Part shown: positions 22,701-30,379 of the stretch, piece by piece | Layout of the letters: each line of letters begins with the position of its first letter | How positions within the stretch are numbered: the stretch's first letter is position 1 | Notes under the pieces: model-generated | Database searches by the model: none | Seen by the model: the letters and a program-made list of their open reading frames with translations, nothing else | What the model was told of the DNA's origin: nothing | Program-made: the position numbers and the translations under genes | Assembly (NCBI RefSeq): GCF_012689525.1 | Contig: NZ_CP051516.1 | Span: 3,906,001-3,970,000 of the forward strand | Reading direction: 5' to 3' | Length of the DNA stretch: 64,000 nucleotides | Origin: Paraburkholderia aromaticivorans | GTDB taxonomy: Bacteria; Pseudomonadota; Gammaproteobacteria; Burkholderiales; Burkholderiaceae

Positions 22701-24431
22701 CACGCGACGCTCCTTGCCTGCCGAACCCATCGACACTTCACCATTGGCTGCCGAAGCAACACCCGACAGCGTACCCGTGCCCGGGTTGTAACCCGCCGCC
22801 GACAGGTCCGCCGTCGTTGTCGAATTCGCGCCCAGCGCCACCGAGTTTGCTGCCGTGGCCTTGGCGCCGCCACCGACGGCGACCGTATTGGCTCCGATAG
22901 CCTGGGCATTGGTACCCAGTGCGGTGGCGAAGGACGTGCCCCCCGCGCCGCTGGCTGTCGACGACGCGCCCAGCGCGATGTCGCCAAGGGCTACAGCCGA
23001 TGCCGAGTTGCCTGATGCAAAGCTATAGTCAGCTGCAGCCGACGCATTCGAGCCCAGCGCAATCGCGCTTGTTCCCTTACTGACGGCGGAAGTGCCGAGG
23101 GTGACCGAATTGTTTCCGCTGGCGGTTGTTGCTTGGCCAATCGCGGTCGATCCGCTGCCTGAGCTAGTAGCCGCCTGACCCATGGCGATGGTCGCAGTGT
23201 TTTGCGCTTGCGCGTTGTTACCGACCGCCACGGAGTTGTTGCCAATCGCCTTCGATTGTGTGCCGATCGCCGAAGAGTTTGAACCGGAAGCGGTGCTGAG
23301 CGTGCCAAGTGCCGCTGAGTAGCTTCCCGCACCCATTGCGCTTGCGCCCAATGCAATGGAGCGGTCACCGCTAGCTGTCGCGTTCACACCCAAAGCAGTG
23401 GTCGCGCCAGCGCTCGCTTGCGATAACGCACCAACAGCCGTCGAATACATACCCGATGCCGACGCCGATGAGCCGATTGCCGTCGAAGATCCGTCCAGGT
23501 CAGATCCGCCGGGGTTAGCGGCGTACGCAAGGTTACCGATGGCCACTGTGTAGTTGTTGCTGGCTTGGGAATTGGATCCCATGGCGATCGTACCGCTTCC
23601 GCTGGAAGTTGCTGCCATGCCAATCGCAACCGCATTACTCCCCGTCGCCGACGAGTCGGCTCCAGTCGAGTTCGCATGGAAGTACTTGATGCCACCACCG
23701 TTGGTGATGTTGTTCACCGTGCCGTTGATGTTGGTGATGTTACTGTTAAGCCGGCCCAGCGCCGCATCCACCGTGCTGAACGCCGAACCCACGTCGGTTG
23801 CCGCGCCGCTCGTGCCATCGATCGCGTTCGCGTTCGTCAGCGCATAACTCGGCGCATTGATATTGCCCGTAGTTGCGTTAAACGTCGTACCTAGCGCAGT
23901 GGCTGCGGTAGTACCGACGGAGAACAATTGGGACCCGTTTACGGCGTCGAGGCTCGTAGCAGAGAGACCACCAGCGGCCATCCCCTTGATCTGTTTCGCC
24001 GCGCCGGTACCGCCCGTCACGTTGCCGTCACCGTTCATGTACAAGGTGTCCCAGGCGTAGATACCGTTGGCGGCGTGCAGCGTCATGTGCCCACCTTGGG
24101 TGACGGTCAGGAACGCGGGTTCGCTGCGGGTGAAACCTGCACCGTATTTCGTGAACAGGCCAACACCGTCCGTAAATCCGCCGTCTGACGGTAGCGCGCA
24201 GCCTGATGCGTTAATGCCGGCGTTAGTGCCGTTCTGACAAACCTCTACGCCGGCAGCCCCGCTGACGGCAGCCGCCCCCGCATTCGAAATAGCACCCACG
24301 CCAAGCAGCGCGCCCGCAGCCAAAATGGCCGTTGCGGATTTGCCGCTCTTCGTGCGTCCCTTGGCTAACTCCGAAGCTACTGACCAAGAACCCGCGACGT
24401 CATTCCAAACGGTTTTATACGATTTATTCAC
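19707..24431 (-). CDS. Trimeric autotransporter adhesin (YadA/Hia type)
   Basis: The 1574-residue product starts (GTG codon, AGG about 9 nt upstream) with an extended signal peptide region MNKSYKTVWNDVAGSWSV followed by a hydrophobic stretch. The passenger is made of YadA-head motifs such as SVALGSNSVA and AIGTAATSSGS, neck motifs (ERRITNVAAGLNATDAVNVS) and coiled-coil stalk segments (NNVNNLSTSVTNINSTVNNI). The last 75 residues form the membrane anchor, ending AGTSSQGTTVGVGASYQW with a terminal aromatic residue as in outer-membrane proteins. It should trimerise, insert in the outer membrane and project a fibre that binds host, abiotic surface or other cells. Low cysteine content fits the class: I see only two or three cysteines, near the N-terminus. 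An exact-period 224-residue duplication lies in the passenger. The OmpA-like lipoprotein follows. Confidence 0.95.
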   Translation of the reverse strand: MNKSYKTVWNDVAGSWSVASELAKGRTKSGKSATAILAAGALLGVGAISNAGAAAVSGAAGVEVCQNGTNAGINASGCALPSDGGFTDGVGLFTKYGAGFTRSEPAFLTVTQGGHMTLHAANGIYAWDTLYMNGDGNVTGGTGAAKQIKGMAAGGLSATSLDAVNGSQLFSVGTTAATALGTTFNATTGNINAPSYALTNANAIDGTSGAATDVGSAFSTVDAALGRLNSNITNINGTVNNITNGGGIKYFHANSTGADSSATGSNAVAIGMAATSSGSGTIAMGSNSQASNNYTVAIGNLAYAANPGGSDLDGSSTAIGSSASASGMYSTAVGALSQASAGATTALGVNATASGDRSIALGASAMGAGSYSAALGTLSTASGSNSSAIGTQSKAIGNNSVAVGNNAQAQNTATIAMGQAATSSGSGSTAIGQATTASGNNSVTLGTSAVSKGTSAIALGSNASAAADYSFASGNSASAVALGDIALGASSTASGAGGTSFATALGTNAQAIGANTVAVGGGAKATAANSVALGANSTTTADLSAAGYNPGTGTLSGVASAANGEVSMGSAGKERRVTNVAAGSAATDAVNVSQLQSEDAKVNTVNNNVNNLSTSVTNINSTVNNITNGSAGIKYFHVNSTGADSSATGANATAIGTAATSSGSSSVAIGSSTVSKGQSAIALGSNASAAADYSFASGNSASAVALGDIALGASSTASGAGGTSFATALGTNAQAIGANTVAVGGGAKATAANSVALGANSTTTADLSAAGYNPGTGTLSGVASAANGEVSMGSAGKERRVTNVAAGSAATDAVNVSQLQSEDAKVNTVNNNVNNLSTSVTNINSTVNNITNGSAGIKYFHVNSTGADSSATGANATAIGTAATSSGSSSVAIGSSTVSKGQSAIALGSNASAAADYTFAAGNSASAVALGDIALGASSTASGAGGTSFATALGTNAQAIGANTVAVGGGAKATAANSVALGANSTTTANLSAAGYNPGTGTLSGSASAANGEVSVGSAGKERRVTNVAAGSAATDAVNVSQLQSEDAKVNTVNNNMSNLSNNVSNIAGNVTNISNTVNNITNGGGIKYFHTNSTLADSSATGTDAVAIGGAALATTANSVALGSNSVANSATLTTAGFTPVGGTAISAATAAGGEVSVGKAGAERRITNVAAGLNATDAVNVSQLQSEDAKVNNVSNNVSNLSGNVTNIAGNVTNISNTVNNITNGGGIKYFHTNSTLADSSATGADAVAIGGNAKATAANSVALGSNSVADRANTLSVGSAGNERQITNVAAGTADTDAVNVAQLKASGVINPDGTTNAAVTYDHNADGTTNYNSVTMGNGATGGTTIHNVAAGTAGDDAVNVSQMNAVISTVTNIATAASNPMFAADGNRDTEAAVASGTHSTAMGANAKATGANSVALGASSVADRDNTVSVGSAGNERQITNVAAGTATTDAVNVGQLNDAIGSSVGNLPAGMTAKDYTDKQINSVQNSVDQVAKSAYAGIAAATALTMIPDVDQGKTIAVGIGGGTYKGSQAVALGVSARITENLKMKAGAGTSSQGTTVGVGASYQW
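21330..23070 (-). repeat. 672-bp tandem duplication inside the adhesin gene, about 2.6 copies
   Basis: Sequence at 21733-22119 recurs at 22405-22791, an offset of exactly 672 bp (224 codons). The similarity runs from about 21330 to about 23070. The two right-hand copies are nearly identical; the left copy differs at scattered positions (for example GCCGGT-type changes and TCCGCC versus TTCGCC). The period keeps the frame, so copy-number change would alter fibre length without breaking translation. Confidence 0.88.
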
Positions 24432-24614
24432 AAATTTACCTATTTAATTTGCAGTGACATGTTCAACGCTGCGCTGCCCCAGAAGAATGGCTTAGGCATC
24501 GAATGGCAACCAAGGCCTATGAAACGGCGTAGGAAAAATCTCAAATTCCCACAGTCACCCCGAAATTCATTGGAGCAATGTCGCAAATATAGGTATCGTC
24601 ACCCGTGCATTGAA

Positions 24615-24628
24615 TAAGACATGTCTTA
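24615..24628. promoter_or_regulatory. 14-bp perfect palindrome upstream of the adhesin gene
   Basis: TAAGACATGTCTTA lies 184 bp upstream of the adhesin start in an A/T-richer stretch and 28 bp outside the left end of the ISAs1 remnant. It has the size of a dimeric regulator site; no known consensus is recognised. The rest of 24432-24655 shows no other feature. Confidence 0.35.
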
Positions 24629-24655
24629 AACTAGATCGCAATTGCAAAAATCTGC

Positions 24656-25893
24656 CAGGGCAATCGCATGAAGCTCCCAAGCCAAGCAGCGTCGCGCCGT
24701 AGGAGTCGTTGGCACAGACCTTCAGGCGGGGGCTCTTCGGTCCGAGCTTGGCGGAGGTATCACGTTTGAGCAGATTCATGGCGATACGGCGCAGGATCGC
24801 GAATTTCTGCGCAGCGTTCGGCAACCGGATGCGGCACTTAGTGCTCGCCGAAAGCTATGTCGAGTACCCACCAGTGCATGCCGTTCTGAGCGCGCCAGTA
24901 AGAACGCATTGCATGGGCGTTCCGGCACGCGTTGGCGGGCAGACTGCTGATGTAGTAATGAGATGCTCGGCAGGCGCCACACCGCAGGTCTCGCGCGTGG
25001 CTTCAACCATGGCGAGCGTGCGTGAGCCGGGCCAGCGTCCATCGACCTTGCCAGGCCGGCGTAAGGAGATGTCCCGGCTCACGCAGTGCCGTGTCCATAT
25101 ACGGCCATAGTCGTTGTTAATCTCGCGATATTCATAAACCGTACCTGCGTACTTCGCGGGCCAGTGCTCCAGTGCATCAAAGGTGCCGCTCACCGGGCCC
25201 GCCAGCGCCGACTGACTCCCCTTGACTGCCATACATTGCCAGCCTGCGCGCGGTTGATCTTGCCGGCAATGCGTTCTGGCGACCCATCGCATCAATTGTC
25301 ACAGTCGCGCCCTTGAGCAGCAGTGCATCCAGTAACTCGGGAATCGCGGTGATCTCGTTGCTTCTGTCCGCCGGGCGCACATGCGCCAGTACCATACCGA
25401 GACCACTGCCGTAGGCAGACACCAGGTGCAGTGCCCGCTGCTCGCCGCGATGAGGGTCACGCACCGTCTTGCCGTCAACGGCGAGCACCTCGCCGCTCAG
25501 CGCCACGCAAATTAGCCACCCAGCGCATGAAGCAAGCTTCGAACTGCTGCGCATCTAGCGCGGCAAACCTGCGCCCGAACGTGTCGTGAGACGGTACACC
25601 GTTGACCAGTCGCACGTACCGCCGCAACCGGTCGAGCTTCACCTCGGCCCAGGCCTGAATCTCCCCCAACTGTCGGCACCCGAGAGAATCGCGCACAGCG
25701 CCACCACCAGTATTTCCGTCAGATCATGGACTGGCGTGCGGCTGCGCGCATGGCGCAAATCACAAAACGCCTTTTCAATACTCAGCACTTCCTGCATCAC
25801 GTCTTCCGAACCCGAAAAGGCAGTGGAAACGCGCCTTAAATCGTGCTTACAACCGGCTCTTCACTATCTGTAACGTTTCATGCGATTGCCCTG
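24656..25893 (-). mobile_element. ISAs1-family insertion sequence remnant
   Basis: The inverted repeats CAGGGCAATCGCATGAA at 24656-24672 and its complement at 25877-25893 bound 1238 bp, the usual size for this family. The only gene inside is a broken transposase. No target duplication is visible: the outer flanks AAAAATCTGC and TTAATTGACC differ, so the copy is old or one flank was rearranged. Confidence 0.82.
24690..25797 (-). pseudogene. ISAs1-family (H-repeat type) transposase, frameshifted
   Basis: Reading the minus strand from ATG at 25797, pieces of one transposase occur in several frames: FCDLRHARSRTPVHDLTEIL (DUF4338-like N-terminal part), then after a one-base loss near 25680 GEIQAWAEVKLDRLRRYVRL and FGRRFAALDAQQFEACFMRW, then VLAVDGKTVRDP with HLVSAYGSGLGMVLAHV and SNEITAIPELLDALLLKGAT and VTIDAMG (catalytic core), then QCMAVKGSQSAL, and finally FAILRRIAMNLLKRDTSA. 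Order is that of a complete ISAs1 transposase, so loss of function came from at least three frameshifts plus altered C-terminal sequence. It cannot make an active enzyme. Confidence 0.83.
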
Positions 25894-26273
25894 TTAATTG
25901 ACCGATCGCGAATAAAAGACCAAGACCAGCCTGATTGCGATAAACGACATGACTTAGCGTCGTCCATAAAATTCTTTCTTTTTAATAAAGCGACCCCGAG
26001 TCCGGAATTTTTTTAATCAACAGTTGGAATTTTATGAATAGTCCCGTGGAGAAATCCGATCACCATCCAAAAAATCGAAATCAATCGATTCGACAAAAAA
26101 TCTGCCAAGCCAGGACAGTCGCCAAAAGCGCCCGATTACATTAGCGGACCTTATTCCAGGCGGTACCCGCAACCCAATCCTGAACAGCACGGTTTTGTCC
26201 CTTGGCGCGTGACCTATCGGCAGAATCACCAGCCCGGCATCCGCGTTCGAGAAATCTTCAACAAAGAATAGTG
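25894..26273. other. Non-coding stretch, A/T-richer than surroundings
   Basis: I see no convincing gene, RNA or repeat in these 380 bases. A minus-strand frame at 26032-26328 is open but has no family features and overlaps the start of the next pseudogene. The lower GC suggests old horizontally acquired DNA. Confidence 0.5.
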
Positions 26274-26710
26274 ATGAAACCCGTCGCCATCCTGACCGTT
26301 GCAGGGCCGCTGCTCTCGTCCGCTGCATCGATTTCGTGCGCCGCTACGCCGGACGAAGCCGCGCTGCTCGCACGCGAACATTCTTAGGCCGAGGCGGCGT
26401 CGAGTCACGTCGAAGCTGCACTCGACAAAAGCGCTCGACGACTCGTTCGTCGAGGTGACGGCCAACGGCATGCGCCGCAGCAAGGCCGACGCGCTCGCCG
26501 CGCCAAGCCTGGCAGCGGGTTCGTCCCAATCGCTCGACCAACTCGAGGAACATGTGAGCGGGGACACCGCCGTCGTCACCGGAGTGAATTACTATTCGCC
26601 CGCCCCCCGGCGCCGTGCCGATCAAATTTACATTTACCGCCATCTATGCAAGACGGCCTGATGGCTGGCGTGCCATCTCGTCTCAAATGGAGCGCAAGCT
26701 CGTGCAGTAA
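26274..26710 (+). pseudogene. Decayed exported NTF2-like (DUF4440/SnoaL-type) gene, copy 1
   Basis: It starts MKPVAILTVAGPLLSSAASI, a signal peptide, and meets a TAG at 26385-26387. Further pieces occur in other frames: ALDDSFVEVTANGMRRSKAD, VSGDTAVVTGVNYYSPA, and after another shift KFTFTAIYARRPDGWRAISS ending at TAA 26710. Together they follow the DUF4440 layout (a small cone-shaped fold, often of unknown role). A nonsense codon and at least two frameshifts disable it. A second, related wreck follows 75 bp downstream. Confidence 0.7.
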
Positions 26711-26784
26711 CGTCGCATAGCGGGTACTCAACGTGGTCTGGTGGCCGCGTCCGACATGGCGCGGCGCCGGTTCATCAAAGGGAA

Positions 26785-27196
26785 ATGATGAAACACGCAG
26801 GCTTCCTGGCCGCCATAGGCCCATCGACCTGCCTGCTGGCCACCCGGCTTCAAACGGAGGTGCTAGTCGAGGCCGCGCTTGCAGCGATAAAGCAAACACG
26901 GGTGGAAGCCTATTCACGACGACCGCGTGACGCTCGACCGCCTGCTCGGTGACTCGTTCGTCAAGACGATGCCTGACGGGGCCCGTCGCGAAAGGGCCGA
27001 CGTCTTGTTAGCGCCGACGCGCGGGGAGCTGAAGGTGCGTGTCTTTGGCAATGTCGCAATGGTCTCCGGTGTCAATCACTACAGGCCCGCCTCTGGCATG
27101 AACGCAACCGATTACGCTTTCACTGATGTGTACGTGCGCCGTCGAGATGCATGGCGTGCCCCGTCGTCACGTACGACGCGCGGGGCCGGCGCATAA
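26785..27196 (+). pseudogene. Decayed exported NTF2-like (DUF4440/SnoaL-type) gene, copy 2
   Basis: MMKHAGFLAAIGPSTCLLAT at 26785 is a signal-peptide-like start. A frameshift near 26911 moves the reading frame to RVTLDRLLGDSFVKTMPDGA, RRERADVLLAPTRG, VFGNVAMVSGVNHYRPASG and FTDVYVRRRDAWRA. SFVKTMPDGARRERADVL lines up with SFVEVTANGMRRSKADAL of the upstream copy, so the pair arose by duplication or are close paralogues. It ends before a terminator at 27238-27269. Confidence 0.7.
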
Positions 27197-27237
27197 GTGT
27201 TCGGATAGCGTGCTGCTGTCTGTCAGTCAAAACCCAC

Positions 27238-27269
27238 GAGGCGCGATCTGTTCCGTTCGCGCCTCTTTT
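27238..27269 (+). terminator. Rho-independent terminator
   Basis: GAGGCGCGA (27238-27246) pairs with TCGCGCCTC (27257-27265), followed by TTTT. It would end transcription of the decayed NTF2-like gene. Confidence 0.75.
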
Positions 27270-27297
27270 CATTGCTGGAGCGTATCGGAAGTTCGTC

Positions 27298-27747
27298 TTA
27301 GTGCGCTGACGCGGCAACCGCTGCGTCTGCCTTTCCCTGTGCCGATTTACGCGGCGCTGTCGCGTGCGGTTCACCCTCCGCTTCAGCCTTCTTCGCTTTC
27401 TGTCCCGCTTCAGCCAGAAGTTTCGCCGCAGCACTAGCCGTAATCCGGCGATGAGCGATGCCACGCGCATCGAGCGCAATCACTTGATACAGTTCGCGGT
27501 CGCATTCCACTTCCCGCTCATACTCCTCGCACGTTTCAACCAGCAACTCAAGCAGCACTTGGCGGCTGCGTCGTTCGTGGCTCGTCAGTGCGGGGTTCCT
27601 ATATATCGAGGTCGCAAGCGTGGCAAGTCTGTTGAGTTGAGTCAATTGTCGTTCGCACGAACCGAATGCCGACAGGGCGAGCTTTTCGTACTGCAAGGCA
27701 TCGACAGGCGGGCGTGAGGTGTGTTGATTTTTGATGGACTTGCTCAT
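27298..27747 (-). CDS. Hypothetical protein, 149 residues
   Basis: The family is not recognised. A good ribosome site (GGGAG, about 8 nt before ATG at 27747) and coding-like composition support a real gene. The product is predicted soluble and largely helical, with charged stretches (EEYEREVECDRELYQVIALD) and an Ala/Lys-rich tail (AAAKLLAEAGQKAKKAEAEG). There is no signal peptide or membrane segment. The group II intron lies 200 bp upstream on the same strand, so the intron may have separated this gene from its original promoter. Possibly accessory, given its neighbours. Confidence 0.55.
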   Translation of the reverse strand: MSKSIKNQHTSRPPVDALQYEKLALSAFGSCERQLTQLNRLATLATSIYRNPALTSHERRSRQVLLELLVETCEEYEREVECDRELYQVIALDARGIAHRRITASAAAKLLAEAGQKAKKAEAEGEPHATAPRKSAQGKADAAVAASAH

Positions 27748-27987
27748 GGTGCGATCTCCCTAAGACTTACCTGGATCGCCCGACACTCGCTTGCAAGGAG
27801 GGTGAGCGGGCATGTAGCGAAGTTGACAGACCGGGCTTGAAACAATCCGGCGAGCCTTGCGACTCCTCCACCACAGCCCGCCCATAGAAAATACAGACGT
27901 GCAGAGATAGACGCACGACCCGCATGGCGAGTGTGCGGTTTCAAGCGGTCGGGTAGCAGCGGCGCATTGCTGCGCCGCCGCCCCCTT

Positions 27988-28021
27988 GAACCGGACGTGC
28001 GAGTCACCCCGCATCCGGCTC
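27988..28021 (-). ncRNA. Group II intron domain V
   Basis: The 34-nt minus-strand segment begins GAGCCGGATGCGGGG and ends CACGTCCGGTTC: the ends pair (GAGCCGGA/TCCGGTTC) and the AGC-type catalytic-triad region is present in slightly variant form. Domain VI follows immediately (a GC-rich hairpin GCGGCGCAGCAATGCGCCGC). The ribozyme core here looks undamaged. Confidence 0.85.
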
Positions 28022-28031
28022 AAGCCATTCT

Positions 28032-29135
28032 TCAGCACCAGGCATTGGCACCGAGCGGTTTGATGGAACGAGTTTTGGTGTGACGGCGGATGAAGTAGTC
28101 GTCCCAAGCTGGATCGAATGGATGGGCGCTGCCGCAGATCTTGACGTACCGCGTAATCGGGACCGTCGATGCCTGGAAACGTTGCAGCCCATGAATACCG
28201 TAAGCCACACTGTCCGTGGCAAAGACCCATGAACGCCATCCATCTACCCGGAAGTATTATTTCCTCCTCACCCACCGTGCTCCTTTCCTGGGATGCCTGC
28301 GTCTTGCCCCGTGCCAGAGCAGTTGCCAGATGTGCGAGTCTACCCATGAGAAAGTCACTTTCGACACAACATGACGGTGATGCATTGCCCATCCCCGAAT
28401 GACCGGGTTAAGCCTGTGTATCAGCGCTTCCTGTGCGCCACTCGCATGGCCTTTGATGATCACTCTGACCTTGTCGAGCAGCGACTTTATGCTTTTCCTC
28501 GCTGGCTTGATCAGTAACTTGCCGCTGTACTTGCGCACGTTCTGACCGAGGAAATCGAAACCGTCCGCCATATTCGTGATCCGGGTTTTTTCTTCTGAGA
28601 GTTCCAGACCCCGAACAGCCATGAATGCCCTGACCGCCGGAAGCACCCGGGATTCCAGTACCTCTTTCGATGCACCGGTCACCACGAAATCATCGGCGTA
28701 GCGGATGACGTTAAGCTTCGCCTGTTTGCGAGCGTGTCTGGAAGCGCCTACACTTGCATGGACCGCTGCTTCCAGTCCGTCTAACGCCATATTCGCGATC
28801 ACGGGTGAGATGACACCCCCTTGCGGGGTGCCGGCCCGTGACTCGAACAGGGTTCCCTCATCGATATCCGGCCTGCATCCACTTGCGCAGGACTTCCTTG
28901 TCCATCGCCGCATTCTCCAGAATCCAGGAGTGACTGAAGTTGTCGAAACAGCCTCGGATATCACCCTCCAGAATCCACTCTGGCGAGGTTCGCCTCGCCA
29001 GAGCGTTGAAGCAGTGCTGGATGTCATCGGCAGTCGAGCGTTCGGCCCGGAAGCCGTAGGAGTTGACATCCGCCAGAGTCTCCGCGATCGGTTCCAGTGC
29101 GAGCTTCCATAAAGCCTGCATCGCCCGGCACCTCA
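28032..29135 (-). pseudogene. 3-prime part of the group II intron reverse transcriptase/maturase
   Basis: From the element A junction the frame reads RCRAMQALWKLALEPIAETL, SYGFRAERSTADD and LEGDIRGCFDNFSHSWIL, then shifts near 28865 and continues RAGTPQGGVISPVIANMALD, the catalytic IRYADDFVVTG, and FDFLGQNVRKYSGK with the maturase X domain. A TAA at 28257-28259 interrupts KGARWVRRK before a C-terminal endonuclease-like tail that reads on to 28032 (SAHPFDPAWDDYF). So this half carries a frameshift and a nonsense codon in addition to the split. The YADD motif itself is intact. Confidence 0.85.
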
Positions 29136-29181
29136 TGCACGGGGACGGTTAGCGCGAACTGCACCAGCGCTCAACGAGTAT

Positions 29182-29469
29182 TTGGGATGGGCTGAGATCT
29201 GCCATCCATTCCATCCGTTAAAAGGTCAACGTTTTCCAGTACTGAAGACCCGGCGCGTCGGCGGGGTTGATACGCTGCTTCTGGGTCATGCAGAACGCGG
29301 CAGCTTCAGCATTGCCCGCGAATGGACCGACTGGGGCATGCCCTCTGTTCACGACGGTGCTGGCGTCACCGCGTGCCGCTTCGATCTGGACATGCTGCTA
29401 GAGCTGATCGACCTGATCGACCAGCTTGCCGTTTCGGCCTCGAAGAAGTCATCCACCAAAGGAGCTTGA
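29182..29469 (+). CDS. DUF5372-like small protein of element A
   Basis: The 95-residue product (TTG start; no ATG available) begins with GWAEICHPFHPLKGQRFPVL, the HPFHPL-G-RF pattern of DUF5372-type proteins that accompany recombinase genes in many bacteria. The C-terminal half is an amphipathic Leu/Ile-rich helix (FDLDMLLELIDLIDQL). It begins 46 bp from the element end. Function is unknown; an accessory DNA-binding or directionality role is conjecture. A similar protein is encoded next to the recombinase of element B. Confidence 0.65.
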   Translation: MGWAEICHPFHPLKGQRFPVLKTRRVGGVDTLLLGHAERGSFSIAREWTDWGMPSVHDGAGVTACRFDLDMLLELIDLIDQLAVSASKKSSTKGA

Positions 29470-29492
29470 TCAATGGATATTCTTGACCTAGT

Positions 29493-29520
29493 ATCAGACC
29501 AGTTAGATACGTGGTCTGAT
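29493..29520. promoter_or_regulatory. 9-bp inverted repeat just before the DUF6788 gene
   Basis: ATCAGACCA (29493-29501) and TGGTCTGAT (29512-29520) are perfect complements around a 10-nt spacer, ending one base before the ATG at 29522. It could be an operator, a recombinase accessory site or an RNA hairpin that blocks the start codon. Confidence 0.5.
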
Positions 29521-29521
29521 C

Positions 29522-29854
29522 ATGCAAGACACACCATCGTCGACTTTGCGCAGGCGTCGTGCCCAGTTGCTGCGGCAAATGCCGGCTCTGGACACGCTGC
29601 TCAGGGGCTCGCTCATCGAGCGCTACAAGCGCTGCGGCAAACCTGGCTGCAAATGTGCCGACGGCCCCGGTCATGGCCCCAAGTATTACCTGTCGGTGAG
29701 TTTTCCCGGCCGCCGGCCACAAATGGACTACGTGCCGCAAGACGATTACGCCGACGTCACCGAGCGCCTGGCGAACTATCACCGGGTTCGCGAGATCATC
29801 GAGGAGATCTGCGAGATCAACCGCGAACTACTGCGCCGCCGCGAGGCGATCTAA
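29522..29854 (+). CDS. DUF6788-like protein of element A
   Basis: The 110-residue product has RGSLIERYKRCGKPGCKCAD, a Cys-rich CGKPGCKC knuckle, then GPKYYLSVSFPGRRPQMDYV and a C-terminal coiled-coil helix (LANYHRVREIIEEICEINRE). This is the layout I know as DUF6788, a small protein of unknown role found beside recombinase and transposase genes. It sits between the DUF5372-like gene and the recombinase on the same strand, so it is probably part of the element's operon. Confidence 0.7.
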   Translation: MQDTPSSTLRRRRAQLLRQMPALDTLLRGSLIERYKRCGKPGCKCADGPGHGPKYYLSVSFPGRRPQMDYVPQDDYADVTERLANYHRVREIIEEICEINRELLRRREAI

Positions 29855-29987
29855 GGGACGTCGGTGAGCCAGACGCCATCGCTCACCGACTGCATCGATC
29901 CGCACCTGGCCGGCGTACTCATCGCCAACATGCTCGAGGCCTGGCTCACCGCCGGGTCCGCGCTGGAACCGAGTGAGGAGGCCGTCG

Positions 29988-30361
29988 ATGAACCCCAAGA
30001 TCACCCCGCAACATCTGGGCAAGCCGGCGTACATTTATATCCGCCAGTCGACGCAAGCCCAGGTGCTGCACCATCAGGAGAGCACCGAGCGCCAGTACGC
30101 GTTGAAGGACAAGGCGCTTGCATTGGGCTGGACCGAAACGGCGATCCGTACGCTGGACCGGGACCTCGGTCACTCGGGCGCGCAGATGACGGGCCGCGAG
30201 GACTTCAAGACGCTGGTGGCGGATGTCTCGATGGGGCAAGTGGGTGCAGTACTTGCCCTGGAGGTGTCACGCCTGGCACGCTCGAACCTGGACTGGCATC
30301 GCCTGCTCGAACTGTGTGCGCTCACTCATACCCTCGTGATCGATTCCGATGGTTGCTACGA
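29988..30361 (+). pseudogene. N-terminal part of element A large serine recombinase
   Basis: Starts MNPKITPQHLGKPAYIYIRQ with AGGAGG 7 nt upstream. The resolvase-type catalytic domain includes the nucleophile serine in YIRQSTQAQVL, LGHSGAQMTGREDFKTLV and VLALEVSRLARSNLDWHRLL. The frame is cut at TACGA (30357-30361) by element B; in the present DNA translation would stop 13 nt later. The rest of the gene resumes at 32837. Rejoined, the protein would be about 688 residues, the same size as recombinase B. Confidence 0.87.
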
Positions 30362-30379
30362 TCGGTCATGTTGATGCCC

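Noticed and set aside
24656..25893. Several short minus-strand frames as separate genes
   Set aside because: They are successive frame-shifted pieces of one ISAs1-family transposase bounded by matching inverted repeats.
26032..26328. Open minus-strand frame of 98 codons
   Set aside because: It overlaps the start of a better-supported pseudogene, has no family features and no good ribosome site.
28257..29069. A single intact 270-residue reverse transcriptase starting at 29069
   Set aside because: Its first 70 residues are out-of-frame translation; the true upstream sequence is in another frame, so the gene is a frameshifted fragment.
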